A DNA stretch of 22,778 nt from CAYVQF01 sp964454015 (GCA_964454015.1 CAYVQF010000076.1:1-22778); one strand, 5' to 3'. Positions 8,045 to 15,419 are shown, numbered from the stretch's first letter. Numbers and translations are program-made. The notes: a model not told the origin generated them from the sequence alone.

Positions 8045-9718
8045 ATGCGCGCCCGACCCTTGCTCGCCCCCAACCTAATCCTCCGTGCCCTGGCCCTCGC
8101 CGGCTGCGCTCTCCTCCTCGCGAGCTGCGGTGAATTGGAGAGCGACGCATCCAAATACCCGCAAGACCCCTGGGACAGTAGCCAACCGCCCGGGCCGGGC
8201 GACGACGCCTACTATCCACCAGAGGAGCCCACGCCAGAGTTCCGCTTCCTCACCCCCAAAGCCGGCAGGGACTACGTCTTCGTTCCCAACGAAACCCTCG
8301 ACACGGTCTCCAAAATCGACGCCGACGCCCTCACGGTGACCTCCATCCCGGTGGGCGAGCGCCCCACGCGCTTGGAAGCGGTCGACGGCCTCAACATGGC
8401 CCTGGTCCTCAACCAGGACGCCAACAACGTCGCCATCATCCGCGCCGACCTCCCCGACGCCCAAGGCAACCTGGACGACCAAGTCACCTTCCTCCCCGTC
8501 GAGCCGGCCTTCAACCTACTCGCCATGGCCCCCGACGGCCGCCACGCCTTCGCCTTCTTCTCCTTCGCCGCCCACGAAGCGGGTGAACCCGTGGGCAACC
8601 TCCAGACGGTCTCACTCATCCGCCTCGAAGACGGCGCCGAGGCGAGCTTCAGCCTCAGCGTCGGCTTCCAAGTGCGCAAAATCATCTTCCGGCAAGACCC
8701 CGAAGCCGGCAGCCTGCCCCGCATCTCCCACGCCTACATCGTCACCGACACCGGCATCAGCGAGGTGCGCCTGGACGCCATCATGGCGGATCAAATCCTC
8801 CCCGTATTGCCTGTGAGTCCACATCCCCTGGACGCACCCCTCGATCGGGAGGTGCAGTTGACACCAAGCGGTCACTTCGCCCTCGTCCGCGATCTCGGCC
8901 GCGCCGAGCTCACCATCGTCCGCCTCAGCGACGGCACGATGCAGACCATCCCCATCGCCATGCCCGCAACGGACCTGGACGTCTTTCCCGCCAAAGATGG
9001 CGCCCTGCCCGAGGACGACCGCGCGCTGGTGGTCATCAGGGGTACCAACGAGGTCATCCTCCTCCATGTGGCGCAGGCCTTCGCCGACCCGGAAGCCCTG
9101 GACTACCTCGACACGGGGAGCGCTCTCAAAGGACTGGCGGTCATCTCCCCCGACGGCCGCTACGCCCTCTTCTACACCACCCTCAGCGGCGGCGATCGTC
9201 TGAGCATCCTCGACTTCCAAGACCTCGCCGCGGGCCCACGGGTCCTGCCACTGAGCAAGGGCATCACGGCGGTGCTCATCGCGCCTGACAGCCGCTATGC
9301 CCTAGCGCTGCATCCCCGCGAAGCCATCCAGAGCGGCGACAACAGCACGGTGCGCTTCATCCGCCAACACCCGGCCTACTCCCTGGTGGACATCGCCACG
9401 GGCTTCACTTCCCTGGTGCTGACCCAGGAGCCCGTCTACGACCTCACCTTCTGGAGCGGCGAGCTGGGCTCCTTTGCCTATGTCGCCTTCAATGAGGATC
9501 AGAGCCGCACCTACGCCGTGGACGTGGTCGACTTGAGCACCTTCCTGACCTCCACCCTCGAGATGGGTAGCCCACCCACGCACTTGGGGCGCATTTTCGG
9601 TCGCTCCCGCATCTGGATCAACCAAGAGCACCCCGTGGGCCGCATGACCTTCATCGACGTGCTCACCAGCACCCCCCGGACCCTGACGGGCTTCGAGCTC
9701 AACCGCATGATCAAGTGA
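8045..9718 (+). CDS. beta-propeller (YVTN-like) lipoprotein, last gene of the operon
   Basis: The 557-residue protein has a clear lipobox LASC (Cys28) and an ATG preceded by GGAG. A short acidic, proline-rich linker at about 35-60 leads into a propeller-like domain with repeated MAPDGRHAF, SPDGRYAL and APDSRYALA segments. It is a close paralogue of the 4006-5586 product along its whole length, with the same AGRDYVF opening, EPVGNLQT segment and C-terminal HPVGR...TGFELN signature. The two therefore arose by duplication and flank the divergent propeller and the barrel. It follows the barrel gene by 30 bp. Function is not recognisable beyond an envelope binding scaffold. Confidence 0.8.
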   Translation: MRARPLLAPNLILRALALAGCALLLASCGELESDASKYPQDPWDSSQPPGPGDDAYYPPEEPTPEFRFLTPKAGRDYVFVPNETLDTVSKIDADALTVTSIPVGERPTRLEAVDGLNMALVLNQDANNVAIIRADLPDAQGNLDDQVTFLPVEPAFNLLAMAPDGRHAFAFFSFAAHEAGEPVGNLQTVSLIRLEDGAEASFSLSVGFQVRKIIFRQDPEAGSLPRISHAYIVTDTGISEVRLDAIMADQILPVLPVSPHPLDAPLDREVQLTPSGHFALVRDLGRAELTIVRLSDGTMQTIPIAMPATDLDVFPAKDGALPEDDRALVVIRGTNEVILLHVAQAFADPEALDYLDTGSALKGLAVISPDGRYALFYTTLSGGDRLSILDFQDLAAGPRVLPLSKGITAVLIAPDSRYALALHPREAIQSGDNSTVRFIRQHPAYSLVDIATGFTSLVLTQEPVYDLTFWSGELGSFAYVAFNEDQSRTYAVDVVDLSTFLTSTLEMGSPPTHLGRIFGRSRIWINQEHPVGRMTFIDVLTSTPRTLTGFELNRMIK

Positions 9719-9745
9719 GCGCGACGCCGGCACGGCCAGACGCTG

Positions 9746-9767
9746 TGGCCCTCCCCTGCCAGGGCCA
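9746..9767 (+). terminator. stem-loop after the propeller operon
   Basis: TGGCCCT-N8-AGGGCCA forms a perfect 7-bp stem, 28 bp after the stop codon. There is no T-run behind it, so intrinsic termination is doubtful. It may act as a 3' stabilising hairpin or be a chance GC-rich stem. Confidence 0.3.
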
Positions 9768-9809
9768 AATCCTACATCCCTAGCGACTGACCCACCGAGA
9801 CCCGTGACC

Positions 9810-9838
9810 TTGACCCCTTTTGCGGGAAGGCCTACATA
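9810..9838 (+). promoter_or_regulatory. sigma-70-type promoter for the 9912 lipoprotein gene
   Basis: TTGACC and TACATA are separated by exactly 17 bp, with a predicted start near 9845. This leaves a leader of about 65 nt before the ATG at 9912, which has a full AGGAGG at 9901-9906. Confidence 0.5.
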
Positions 9839-9911
9839 AGCGCCGCTGTTCCCGGCGACCATCGTGTTGAGCATCGTTGCGGTCGTCGGTCCTTTGTCAC
9901 AGGAGGCGCTC

Positions 9912-12332
9912 ATGGTGCGTTGCTGGCGGTATCTCTCGGTTTTATCCCTCGTTTTAATCATCGGCTGCGGCGGCGGCCGCCGCGACAAGAGCGACGGCTA
10001 CGACGAGGACGTGCCCCCTGGCCCCATCGACACGATGACCCTGCCGCCCTTCGCGCCGCCAGAGAGCAATGTGATCCTCGGCCGGGTGGTCGATCCCCAT
10101 GGGCAAGGCCTGGAAGGGGTACGGGTCAGCATCGACGGCAGCACCCTCGAGGGTCACACCAATTACGACGGCTTCTATTATATCGCTGACGTACCGGCGG
10201 CAGAGTGGAACGTGTTGCGTTTCTCCCATGTGGGCCACGTCGCGTTGACCCGCCCCGTCAAGACCCACCAGGACGGGCGCACGACGATGAACATGGTCCT
10301 GCGCCGCGAGGCCGTGGCCGTGGAGATCGCCGGAGAGCAGGTCCATTTCCCCATGGGGGCCCTGCACATCGATCCCGCCGAGATCGCCACCGCTGACGGC
10401 AGCGCCCCCGTCGGCAAAATACGCGCGCGCATGACGCCGCTGCCCGTGCGCGGCGACGGCATCCACTCGACGCCTGGCGACTTCTCGGCCGTCCTCACCG
10501 ACGGCAGCATCGCCCAACTCGAGACCTTCGCCATGGCCGACTACGAGCTCCTCGACGAGGCGGGTGAACGCCTGCAGATCCGCGACGGCGCCACGGCGAC
10601 CATCGAGCTGCTCCTGCCGGAAGACACCACCTTGACCGCTGGCGAGGTGCTCCCTGCTTGGTACTACGACAACGACAGCGGCCGCTGGATCGAGGAAGGC
10701 ACGGGGACAGTGCAGCCCTACTCGCAGGATCCCGAGCGCCTGGCCTTCGTCGCCGAGGTAGCCCACTTCTCGGTGTGGAACTGTGACCGCGAGATGGAGA
10801 CCACCTGCGTGCGCGGCGTGGTTCGCCTCTGCGATGGCACCCCGGTCCACGCCGACGTCATGGCCCAGGGCCTGGACTACGACGGCAGCGCCCTGGACAG
10901 CGCCAACGCCGCCGGCGAGTTCTGCGTGCTCGTCAAGACGGACGCCACCGTGTCCATCACGGCCGGTTATGGCTTCGGCGCGGAGCGCCTGATCGGCAGC
11001 ACCACCGTGCAGACCGGGAGCAGCCCCTCCAACTGTGACGGGACCTGCACCGTGGCGGAGATCACCCTGCCCTGCACCCCTGAGGAATCGACCGTGGACT
11101 GTCACCAGACCTACTTCGCCGGGTGCAAGTCCTGCGTCCGCGGGCGTGTGCTCGACACCGACGGTCGGCCCGCCGCCGCCCTACTCCACGTCGTGAGCGG
11201 CGCCACCTCGTACACCGTCACCACCGACGCCCAGGGCAACTACTGCGCCCCCGCGGGCCTGGGTGCGCTGACCAAGATCAGCGCCACGGGTGCCCAAGGT
11301 GAGACGGGCGAGGTGGTGTTCAGCACCAGCCAAGCGGGGCGCTGCCCGAGCTGCGAGGCCGCCCCAGACCTCACCTTGGACGGGGCTGGCAACAGCGTCG
11401 ATTTCGGGGTCTGTGTCCAAGACTTGGGTGGCGTCACGGTCGACGCGGTGCTGAGCAATGGCGCCGCGCCCATCGTGCGCACTTTGGACACCGGTTGGGT
11501 CATGGCCACCCAGCGCACGGAAGAGCAAGGCGTCTACCATGGCTTCGCCTTGGATCTGGTCTCGGGGGAACGCACCTCCGTGGTGGGTGCGCCCGTGGCG
11601 AGCCTGCATCTGGATCTGGAGACGGCGCCCACGGCCGGGCAGCGCGTGCCCCTTCCCGCGGGGAGCGCCATCCTCTACACCGCCATCGGCGGGATCCTGG
11701 GTCTGGGCAGTGAGAGCTACCACTTGGACCCCAACGACCCGGGCTTCGTCCTCTTCGACGACAGCGCCGCCAACCTCGGCAACAGCGTTCGCGGCAGCTT
11801 CGAGATGCGTTTTCGCGGTGACTGCGCCGCCGCTGGCGCCACGGTGGTCATCCGCGGCCGCTTCGAAACCAGCTTGCGCGATGGCCAGAGCTCCTTCCTC
11901 GACAGCGCCTTTCTCTGTGCCTTGTTCCGCCTCTACATCTGGGCCTTGGAGCTGAGCAGCGCCAGCGGCGCGGTGCAGGTCACGGTGGACGGCAGCCTGC
12001 TCCCGGGCGACAGCCCGCTCAATGGCGCCAAGTACAGCCGCGAGGAGGACCGGCTCTCGGTCTCCTTCTTCGGCGAGACGGGTTACTTCACATTAACCGT
12101 GCAGGCGCCGCGTCAGGGGCCCAACCCGGTGGGACAAGCGACCCTGACCTTGGATGGCAACGACTGCATGTACGAGCTCGAGGGCGGCGAAGTGATGCTC
12201 GATCAGCTCGACGCGAGCACGAGCTGGCTCGCCGGCTCCTTTACGGTGAACCTGCGCAAGTCCATGTGGTCCGAGGGCGAATGCCCGCCGCGCACGGTCA
12301 CGGGCCTCTTCGCCGGCCCCTCGTGCCGGTGA
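9912..12332 (+). CDS. large lipoprotein with carboxypeptidase-regulatory-like and CILP/FAM171-like domains
   Basis: The 806-residue protein starts at the ATG 5 nt after AGGAGG. Its signal ends in lipobox IIGC (Cys19), followed by a Gly/Arg/Asp linker. Residues about 54-131 form a carboxypeptidase regulatory-like beta-sandwich (GRVVDPHGQGLEGVRVSI ... NYDGFYYIADVPA). Residues about 135-292 (HFPMGAL ... PGDFSAVL ... PAWYYDNDSGRW ... VAHFSVWNCD) resemble the domain of animal CILP and FAM171 proteins. Two more regulatory-like, Cys-containing domains begin at about 299 (CVRGVVRLCDG) and 408 (CVRGRVLDTDG). The last 300 residues are beta-rich and unrecognised. Paired cysteines suggest disulfides and an exported location. 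It is a single-gene unit between a sigma-70-like promoter and a hairpin shared with the convergent small gene. Confidence 0.82.
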   Translation: MVRCWRYLSVLSLVLIIGCGGGRRDKSDGYDEDVPPGPIDTMTLPPFAPPESNVILGRVVDPHGQGLEGVRVSIDGSTLEGHTNYDGFYYIADVPAAEWNVLRFSHVGHVALTRPVKTHQDGRTTMNMVLRREAVAVEIAGEQVHFPMGALHIDPAEIATADGSAPVGKIRARMTPLPVRGDGIHSTPGDFSAVLTDGSIAQLETFAMADYELLDEAGERLQIRDGATATIELLLPEDTTLTAGEVLPAWYYDNDSGRWIEEGTGTVQPYSQDPERLAFVAEVAHFSVWNCDREMETTCVRGVVRLCDGTPVHADVMAQGLDYDGSALDSANAAGEFCVLVKTDATVSITAGYGFGAERLIGSTTVQTGSSPSNCDGTCTVAEITLPCTPEESTVDCHQTYFAGCKSCVRGRVLDTDGRPAAALLHVVSGATSYTVTTDAQGNYCAPAGLGALTKISATGAQGETGEVVFSTSQAGRCPSCEAAPDLTLDGAGNSVDFGVCVQDLGGVTVDAVLSNGAAPIVRTLDTGWVMATQRTEEQGVYHGFALDLVSGERTSVVGAPVASLHLDLETAPTAGQRVPLPAGSAILYTAIGGILGLGSESYHLDPNDPGFVLFDDSAANLGNSVRGSFEMRFRGDCAAAGATVVIRGRFETSLRDGQSSFLDSAFLCALFRLYIWALELSSASGAVQVTVDGSLLPGDSPLNGAKYSREEDRLSVSFFGETGYFTLTVQAPRQGPNPVGQATLTLDGNDCMYELEGGEVMLDQLDASTSWLAGSFTVNLRKSMWSEGECPPRTVTGLFAGPSCR

Positions 12333-12336
12333 CCGT

Positions 12337-12373
12337 CGCCTGAGGTGCGCCCTGGGAGCTCACGCCTCAGGCG
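12337..12373. terminator. hairpin between convergent genes
   Basis: CGCCTGAGG and CCTCAGGCG form a perfect 9-bp stem with a 19-nt loop. It sits just after the stop of the 9912-12332 gene and overlaps the last codons of the minus-strand gene ending at 12360. The symmetrical position suggests a bidirectional 3' end. No clear T-run follows on either strand. Confidence 0.45.
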
Positions 12374-12707
12374 GGGGCGGCGGCGGGTCGAAGGCAGCCC
12401 GCGCTCGCTCCTTGGCTGCGGCGAGCTCGTCGGCGCTGAGCAGGCGCGCCACCCAAGCGTCGAAGCGCGGGTTGATGTGCCGGTTGAGCCAGCGAAAGGT
12501 CGGCGAGCGCTCTTTGAGGGCCGTCTTAATGAAGCGCACGCAGGCTTGGCATTGGGGCTCGTGCACGGGCTGTCGCCGAGGGTCGATCCCATGCCACCAG
12601 GCCATGGCGCGCATGCCCAGGACCATGCCGCGGCGCACGGGACCGAAGAGGCGGCTGCGCGCCCGAGCGCGTTCGACCAGGTAGATGGTGCAGTTGGAAC
12701 AGGCCAT
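12360..12707 (-). CDS. small protein with two CxxC motifs, function unknown
   Basis: The 115-residue protein has CSNC at 3-6 and CQAC at 53-56, a four-Cys set that could bind zinc or an iron-sulfur cluster. Between them is a basic, partly hydrophobic stretch (RRGMVLGMRAMAWWHG). The tail is helical and rich in Ala/Arg/Glu, ending in a run of prolines. There is no signal peptide, so it is probably cytoplasmic. I prefer the ATG at 12707, which has GAGGGAG upstream, over a GTG at 12728. I do not recognise the family. Support for a real gene: good ribosome site, upstream promoter-like element, paired motifs and a hairpin at its 3' end. Confidence 0.62.
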   Translation of the reverse strand: MACSNCTIYLVERARARSRLFGPVRRGMVLGMRAMAWWHGIDPRRQPVHEPQCQACVRFIKTALKERSPTFRWLNRHINPRFDAWVARLLSADELAAAKERARAAFDPPPPPPEA

Positions 12708-12723
12708 GGGCTCCCTCGTGGCG

Positions 12724-12742
12724 GACACCCCCGAGAGGTGTC
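12724..12742 (-). promoter_or_regulatory. 5' leader hairpin of the small CxxC gene
   Basis: GACACC-N7-GGTGTC is a perfect 6-bp stem placed within a few bases of the predicted transcript start and 16 nt before the ATG at 12707. It may stabilise the message or influence translation. Confidence 0.3.
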
Positions 12743-12752
12743 TTGTGCGACC

Positions 12753-12780
12753 AAGGTAAGACAGCGAGCGCGGGCGTCAA
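12753..12780 (-). promoter_or_regulatory. possible sigma-70 promoter of the small CxxC gene
   Basis: Read on the minus strand, TTGACG and TACCTT are 16 bp apart. The -35 is good and the -10 is weak. The predicted start is near 12746, giving a short leader that begins with the hairpin at 12724-12742. Confidence 0.35.
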
Positions 12781-12928
12781 TGACGAGACGTCCGTGGCGT
12801 TGGGTCGGATAGTGGGGCTGTGGCGCGTCCCAACAGACGGGCGTGGCGTCGCCGCACGCCTGGGGGACGTGGATGGCAGAAGAGCGCTAAGCATGAGCCC
12901 ATGAAGGGGAAAAGCTCGGCGGCGTCCA

Positions 12929-12945
12929 TTGGCACACAAGCTGCA
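12929..12945 (+). promoter_or_regulatory. sigma-54 (-24/-12) promoter of the Cys-rich lipoprotein gene
   Basis: The 17-mer TTGGCACACAAGCTGCA matches the RpoN consensus TTGGCACGNNNNTTGCA except at two positions and has the exact GG-N10-GC spacing. Transcription would begin near 12956, about 92 nt before the ATG at 13048. Upstream at 12794, 12820 and 12843 are three same-strand copies of GTGGCG, about -162 to -113, where an activator could bind. The remainder of 12708-13047 holds no gene that I can support. Confidence 0.65.
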
Positions 12946-13047
12946 CTAATGGGGCGACGTTCGACGGACCATGTCGCGTCAAGGCTTCGTCAACATAGAA
13001 CTTTTGGCCTGAAGTCATTGAAGGCCCTTACCCGAGGAGGAAGAAAG

Positions 13048-14793
13048 ATGGCAAGGAAGATTGACACCTATCGAATGATTGGCATGCCGCTGCTGCTTGC
13101 TTTGGCCAGCGTCGTAGTGCTCTCGGCGACGCTGCTGGCGTGCGATGAGACGGAAGAGCCCTTCACGCCCGTGGCGTGCAGCGAGCCCAACCCTCAGGGA
13201 TGTAAGGAGAATGGCTGCCAAGACGGCTACAGTTGTGTCGTCACGGCGGGACAGTGCAGGGCTTCTTCATGCGTTTGTGACGACACCACAGGGTCTTGGG
13301 AGTGCACGGCGGACTGCGCTGGCGGTGTGTGCGTGGCTGACAATGTAAGTTGTCAGGGACCCAATCCACAGGGTTGCACCGCCACGAGCTGTGGCGCAGA
13401 TGAGGTCTGTGACTTCAGTCAAACCAAGCCCACGTTGTGCATGTGTAACGACCAGGGCGAGTGGTATTGTACAGCAGACCCCGGCGGCACCTGCGTGCCG
13501 GCCAAAACCTGCGAGGGCCCCAACCCGGCGGGATGCCTGCCTGGGACCTGTGGCGAGAATGAGCAATGCGTCGTTGACATCGCGGCTTGTCGCTCGTCTT
13601 CTTGTTTCTGTGACCCCGTGCTGGGGGCGTGGACCTGCACGCCCGACTGCAGCGGTGGCACCTGTATGCCTCTCGAGCCCTGTGCTGGTCCGAACCCTGC
13701 GGGCTGTACCGTGACGGGTTGTGAGTACCCCCAAGTGTGCGCCACCCACTACGGCTGCACTTCATCGGTGTGTTTCTGCAGCGAAGCGGGCTGGGTGTGC
13801 AGCACCGATTGCGGCGGCGGCACCTGTGTCGATCCCGGCGAGGCCTGCAGCGCCGACAGCGACTGCGACTTTGGCGCTGGGTGGTGTCAAGACGGGGTGT
13901 GCGTACCGTGTGAGAACACCTATGGCTGTGACAGCAGTTGTTTGAACCCGAGCGAAGCGGAGATGCGCAACGGCTGTTACACCTGTCGCTGCGTCGAGCC
14001 CAACGCTTGTGTCGCCGATGCCGAGTGTGACGAGGGTGAGATCTGCCAGCCTGGCGACCTGTGTCTGGATTGGTGCCTGGCAGGTGATCCGGCCTGTTGT
14101 TACGGCAACCAGTGTGTCCCCGGTGGCGGGGATCTGTGCACGAGCGACGCCGACTGCACGGCTGGCGCCGAGTGGTGTGAGGCGGGCCGCTGTGTCCAGT
14201 GCGACAACTCGGGTTTGGCTTGCTTTCTGGCCTGCGTGGAGGGGGAGGAGCTGGCCGAGCGCAACGGCTGTTTCCCCTGTGAGTGCGTACCTATCACCGA
14301 GTGTAAGTCCGACGCTGACTGCGCTGACGACGCGGTGTGCCTCGCCGGTGATTTGTGCCTCTTCTACTGCCCCGCTGGCGATCCGACTTGCTGCTACGGC
14401 AACACCTGCGTCGGGGGAAGCGGCGCGGCCTGCTCCAGCGACGCTGACTGCGCTGCTGGTTTCGAATGGTGTGAGGCGGGTCGCTGTGTCGCCTGCGACA
14501 ATTCCGGTCAATACTGTGACTTGGCCTGTGGTGAGGGCTTTGAGTTTGCGCCGGAGCGCAACGGCTGTCAGCCCTGCGGCTGTGTGCCGATCTCGGAGTG
14601 CCAGAGCAGCGCCGATTGCAACGCGGGTGAGGTGTGCATCCCTGGTGACGCGTGTTGGATGTACTGCGGCTATGGCGACCCGAGTTGCTGCTATGGCAAC
14701 ACCTGCCAGGCCGGGTCGGGCGTGCCCTGTGGGGCTAACGGCCACTGCTCCGAAGGCGAGCGTTGCCTGAGCGGCTGGTGTGTCGCGTCATGA
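13048..14793 (+). CDS. Cys-rich repeat lipoprotein
   Basis: The 581-residue protein starts at the ATG after GAGGAGG; upstream frame extension is not signal-like. A hydrophobic signal leads to lipobox LLAC (Cys32). The mature part has about 97 cysteines, counting the lipidated one. It contains four N-terminal repeats of 53-58 residues (from 44, 102, 155 and 212), each starting C.xPNPxGC with normally 10 cysteines. Three C-terminal repeats of 97-99 residues follow (from 267, 364 and 462), with 18 cysteines each and motifs DADC, EWC.aGRC, ERNGC, GDPxCCYGN. A short CxxxxxC tail ends the protein. Disulfide-rich repeats of this kind are typical of Myxococcota surface lipoproteins. No enzymatic motif is present, so an adhesive or stalk-like role is inferred. 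Expression from a sigma-54 promoter implies tight activation. Confidence 0.85.
   Translation: MARKIDTYRMIGMPLLLALASVVVLSATLLACDETEEPFTPVACSEPNPQGCKENGCQDGYSCVVTAGQCRASSCVCDDTTGSWECTADCAGGVCVADNVSCQGPNPQGCTATSCGADEVCDFSQTKPTLCMCNDQGEWYCTADPGGTCVPAKTCEGPNPAGCLPGTCGENEQCVVDIAACRSSSCFCDPVLGAWTCTPDCSGGTCMPLEPCAGPNPAGCTVTGCEYPQVCATHYGCTSSVCFCSEAGWVCSTDCGGGTCVDPGEACSADSDCDFGAGWCQDGVCVPCENTYGCDSSCLNPSEAEMRNGCYTCRCVEPNACVADAECDEGEICQPGDLCLDWCLAGDPACCYGNQCVPGGGDLCTSDADCTAGAEWCEAGRCVQCDNSGLACFLACVEGEELAERNGCFPCECVPITECKSDADCADDAVCLAGDLCLFYCPAGDPTCCYGNTCVGGSGAACSSDADCAAGFEWCEAGRCVACDNSGQYCDLACGEGFEFAPERNGCQPCGCVPISECQSSADCNAGEVCIPGDACWMYCGYGDPSCCYGNTCQAGSGVPCGANGHCSEGERCLSGWCVAS
13177..13845 (+). repeat. 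four tandem copies of Cys-rich repeat A (coding)
   Basis: The copies begin at 13177, 13351, 13510 and 13681 and encode 58, 53, 57 and 55 residues. Copies 1, 3 and 4 carry ten cysteines. Copy 2 carries eight, lacking the fifth and the ninth. Each begins with a PNPxGC element. Confidence 0.85.
13846..14727 (+). repeat. three tandem copies of Cys-rich repeat B (coding)
   Basis: The copies begin at 13846, 14137 and 14431 and encode 97, 98 and 99 residues, each with 18 cysteines in the same order. Copies 2 and 3 are the most alike (EWCEAGRCV, CDNSG, ERNGC, CCYGNTC). Copy 1 is more diverged, suggesting a recent duplication of the last unit. Confidence 0.88.
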
Positions 14794-14814
14794 GGTCGGG
14801 GCCGGGCTGCGGCT

Positions 14815-14838
14815 CGGTCCTGTGAGCTGTGGGGACCG
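14815..14838 (+). terminator. possible terminator stem of the Cys-rich lipoprotein gene
   Basis: CGGTCC-N12-GGACCG is a perfect 6-bp stem about 20 bp after the stop codon. No T-run follows, so it is only a weak candidate. Confidence 0.25.
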
Positions 14839-14899
14839 CTTCGGTGGCGTTCGTCACGATGGCCCGTTGTTCAGGAAAGGGTGCTTGGTGCAAAAAGAA

Positions 14900-14913
14900 T
14901 GATTGACCAATCA
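14900..14913. promoter_or_regulatory. perfect inverted repeat, possible operator
   Basis: TGATTG-AC-CAATCA is a perfect 6+6 inverted repeat that covers the -35 hexamer of the promoter-like element at 14903-14930. A repressor bound here would block that promoter. Confidence 0.35.
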
Positions 14914-14930
14914 CCCAACCGTGCTAATGC
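14903..14930 (+). promoter_or_regulatory. possible sigma-70 promoter in the intergenic region
   Basis: TTGACC and TAATGC are 16 bp apart, reading toward hydG, with a predicted start near 14937. It is about 480 nt from hydG, so it would give either a very long leader or a separate small transcript covering the hairpins that follow. Confidence 0.35.
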
Positions 14931-14941
14931 TTTCGTCGCCT

Positions 14942-15084
14942 GCGCTGGCCAGCGCTCGTGAGCTCCTCTCGCTGAGGATCTTCCGAGCGTTCTCGAGCGC
15001 AGACAGCGAGAGCCAGGCCAGGCGCCAAAACGTCACCGGCACCGCGGGTGACGCAAGAGAGACCGGGGTGGACGCCTTAGGCGT
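14942..15084 (+). ncRNA. hairpin cluster, candidate structured RNA
   Basis: In 143 nt there are four stems: GCGCT-GGCC-AGCGC (14942-14955), CTCTCGCTG with CAGCGAGAG (9 bp, 14966-15012), CGTCACC with GGTGACG (7 bp, 15031-15053), and ACGCC-TTA-GGCGT (15072-15084). They begin just after the predicted start of the promoter-like element. GC-rich DNA gives chance stems, so this is only a candidate small RNA or leader. Confidence 0.22.
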
Positions 15085-15419
15085 GCCCTGGCGCGGCATC
15101 GCCCTCGGTTGACAGAATTTGGTACGACCACGCGAGGCGTCGGGGCCCCCCCGTGCATCGACCCTCGCTCGTGGCTCACCCATGCGACAGACGAGATGGT
15201 TGCTCAGATTTTGGAAGGTTACCACAGAAGCTTTCGCTTAGGTCCCACGCTCAGAGGCCTGACGGGGGGGAAATCGGCGCACGCCCCCCTGGCGTGGCTG
15301 CAGAGGCGTGCTGACCCATGTGGCGGGATGGGTTGAGGCGGCGAGGCATCGAAGCCTGCGCGGCCGTGAGCGACGGGCGTTCTGGTAGCACAGCCGCATT
15401 TTTCATAAAGGAAAGGACG

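Larger units (their letters stand above)
14794..15419. other. 626-bp intergenic region without a supported protein gene
   Basis: Short open frames here have no ribosome site or protein-like composition. What can be seen: a GGTCC-type hairpin after the lipoprotein stop, a promoter-like element overlapped by an inverted repeat (14900-14930), a run of hairpins (14942-15084), then about 300 bp leading to hydG with no clear structure apart from an isolated TTGACA at 15109. No tRNA or known riboswitch is recognised. Confidence 0.7.

Noticed and set aside
9731..9747. CGGCACGG...GC element after the propeller operon
   Set aside because: The GG to GC spacing is 11 rather than 10, which sigma-54 does not tolerate well.
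12820..13047. In-frame 76-codon extension of the Cys-rich lipoprotein
   Set aside because: It would bury the signal peptide, and it crosses the sigma-54 promoter. The ATG at 13048 has a perfect ribosome site.
15109..15336. 75-codon frame upstream of hydG
   Set aside because: It would need a TTG start without a ribosome site, and the composition is not protein-like.
15382..15398. Sigma-54-like GG-N10-GC element just before hydG
   Set aside because: It matches the consensus poorly at the -12 side and would place the transcript start on top of the ribosome-binding site.
14794..15419. Search for tRNA, known riboswitch, CRISPR array or insertion sequence
   Set aside because: There is no cloverleaf with a T-loop sequence, no regular repeat-spacer pattern, no transposase fragment or terminal repeats, here or elsewhere in the window.
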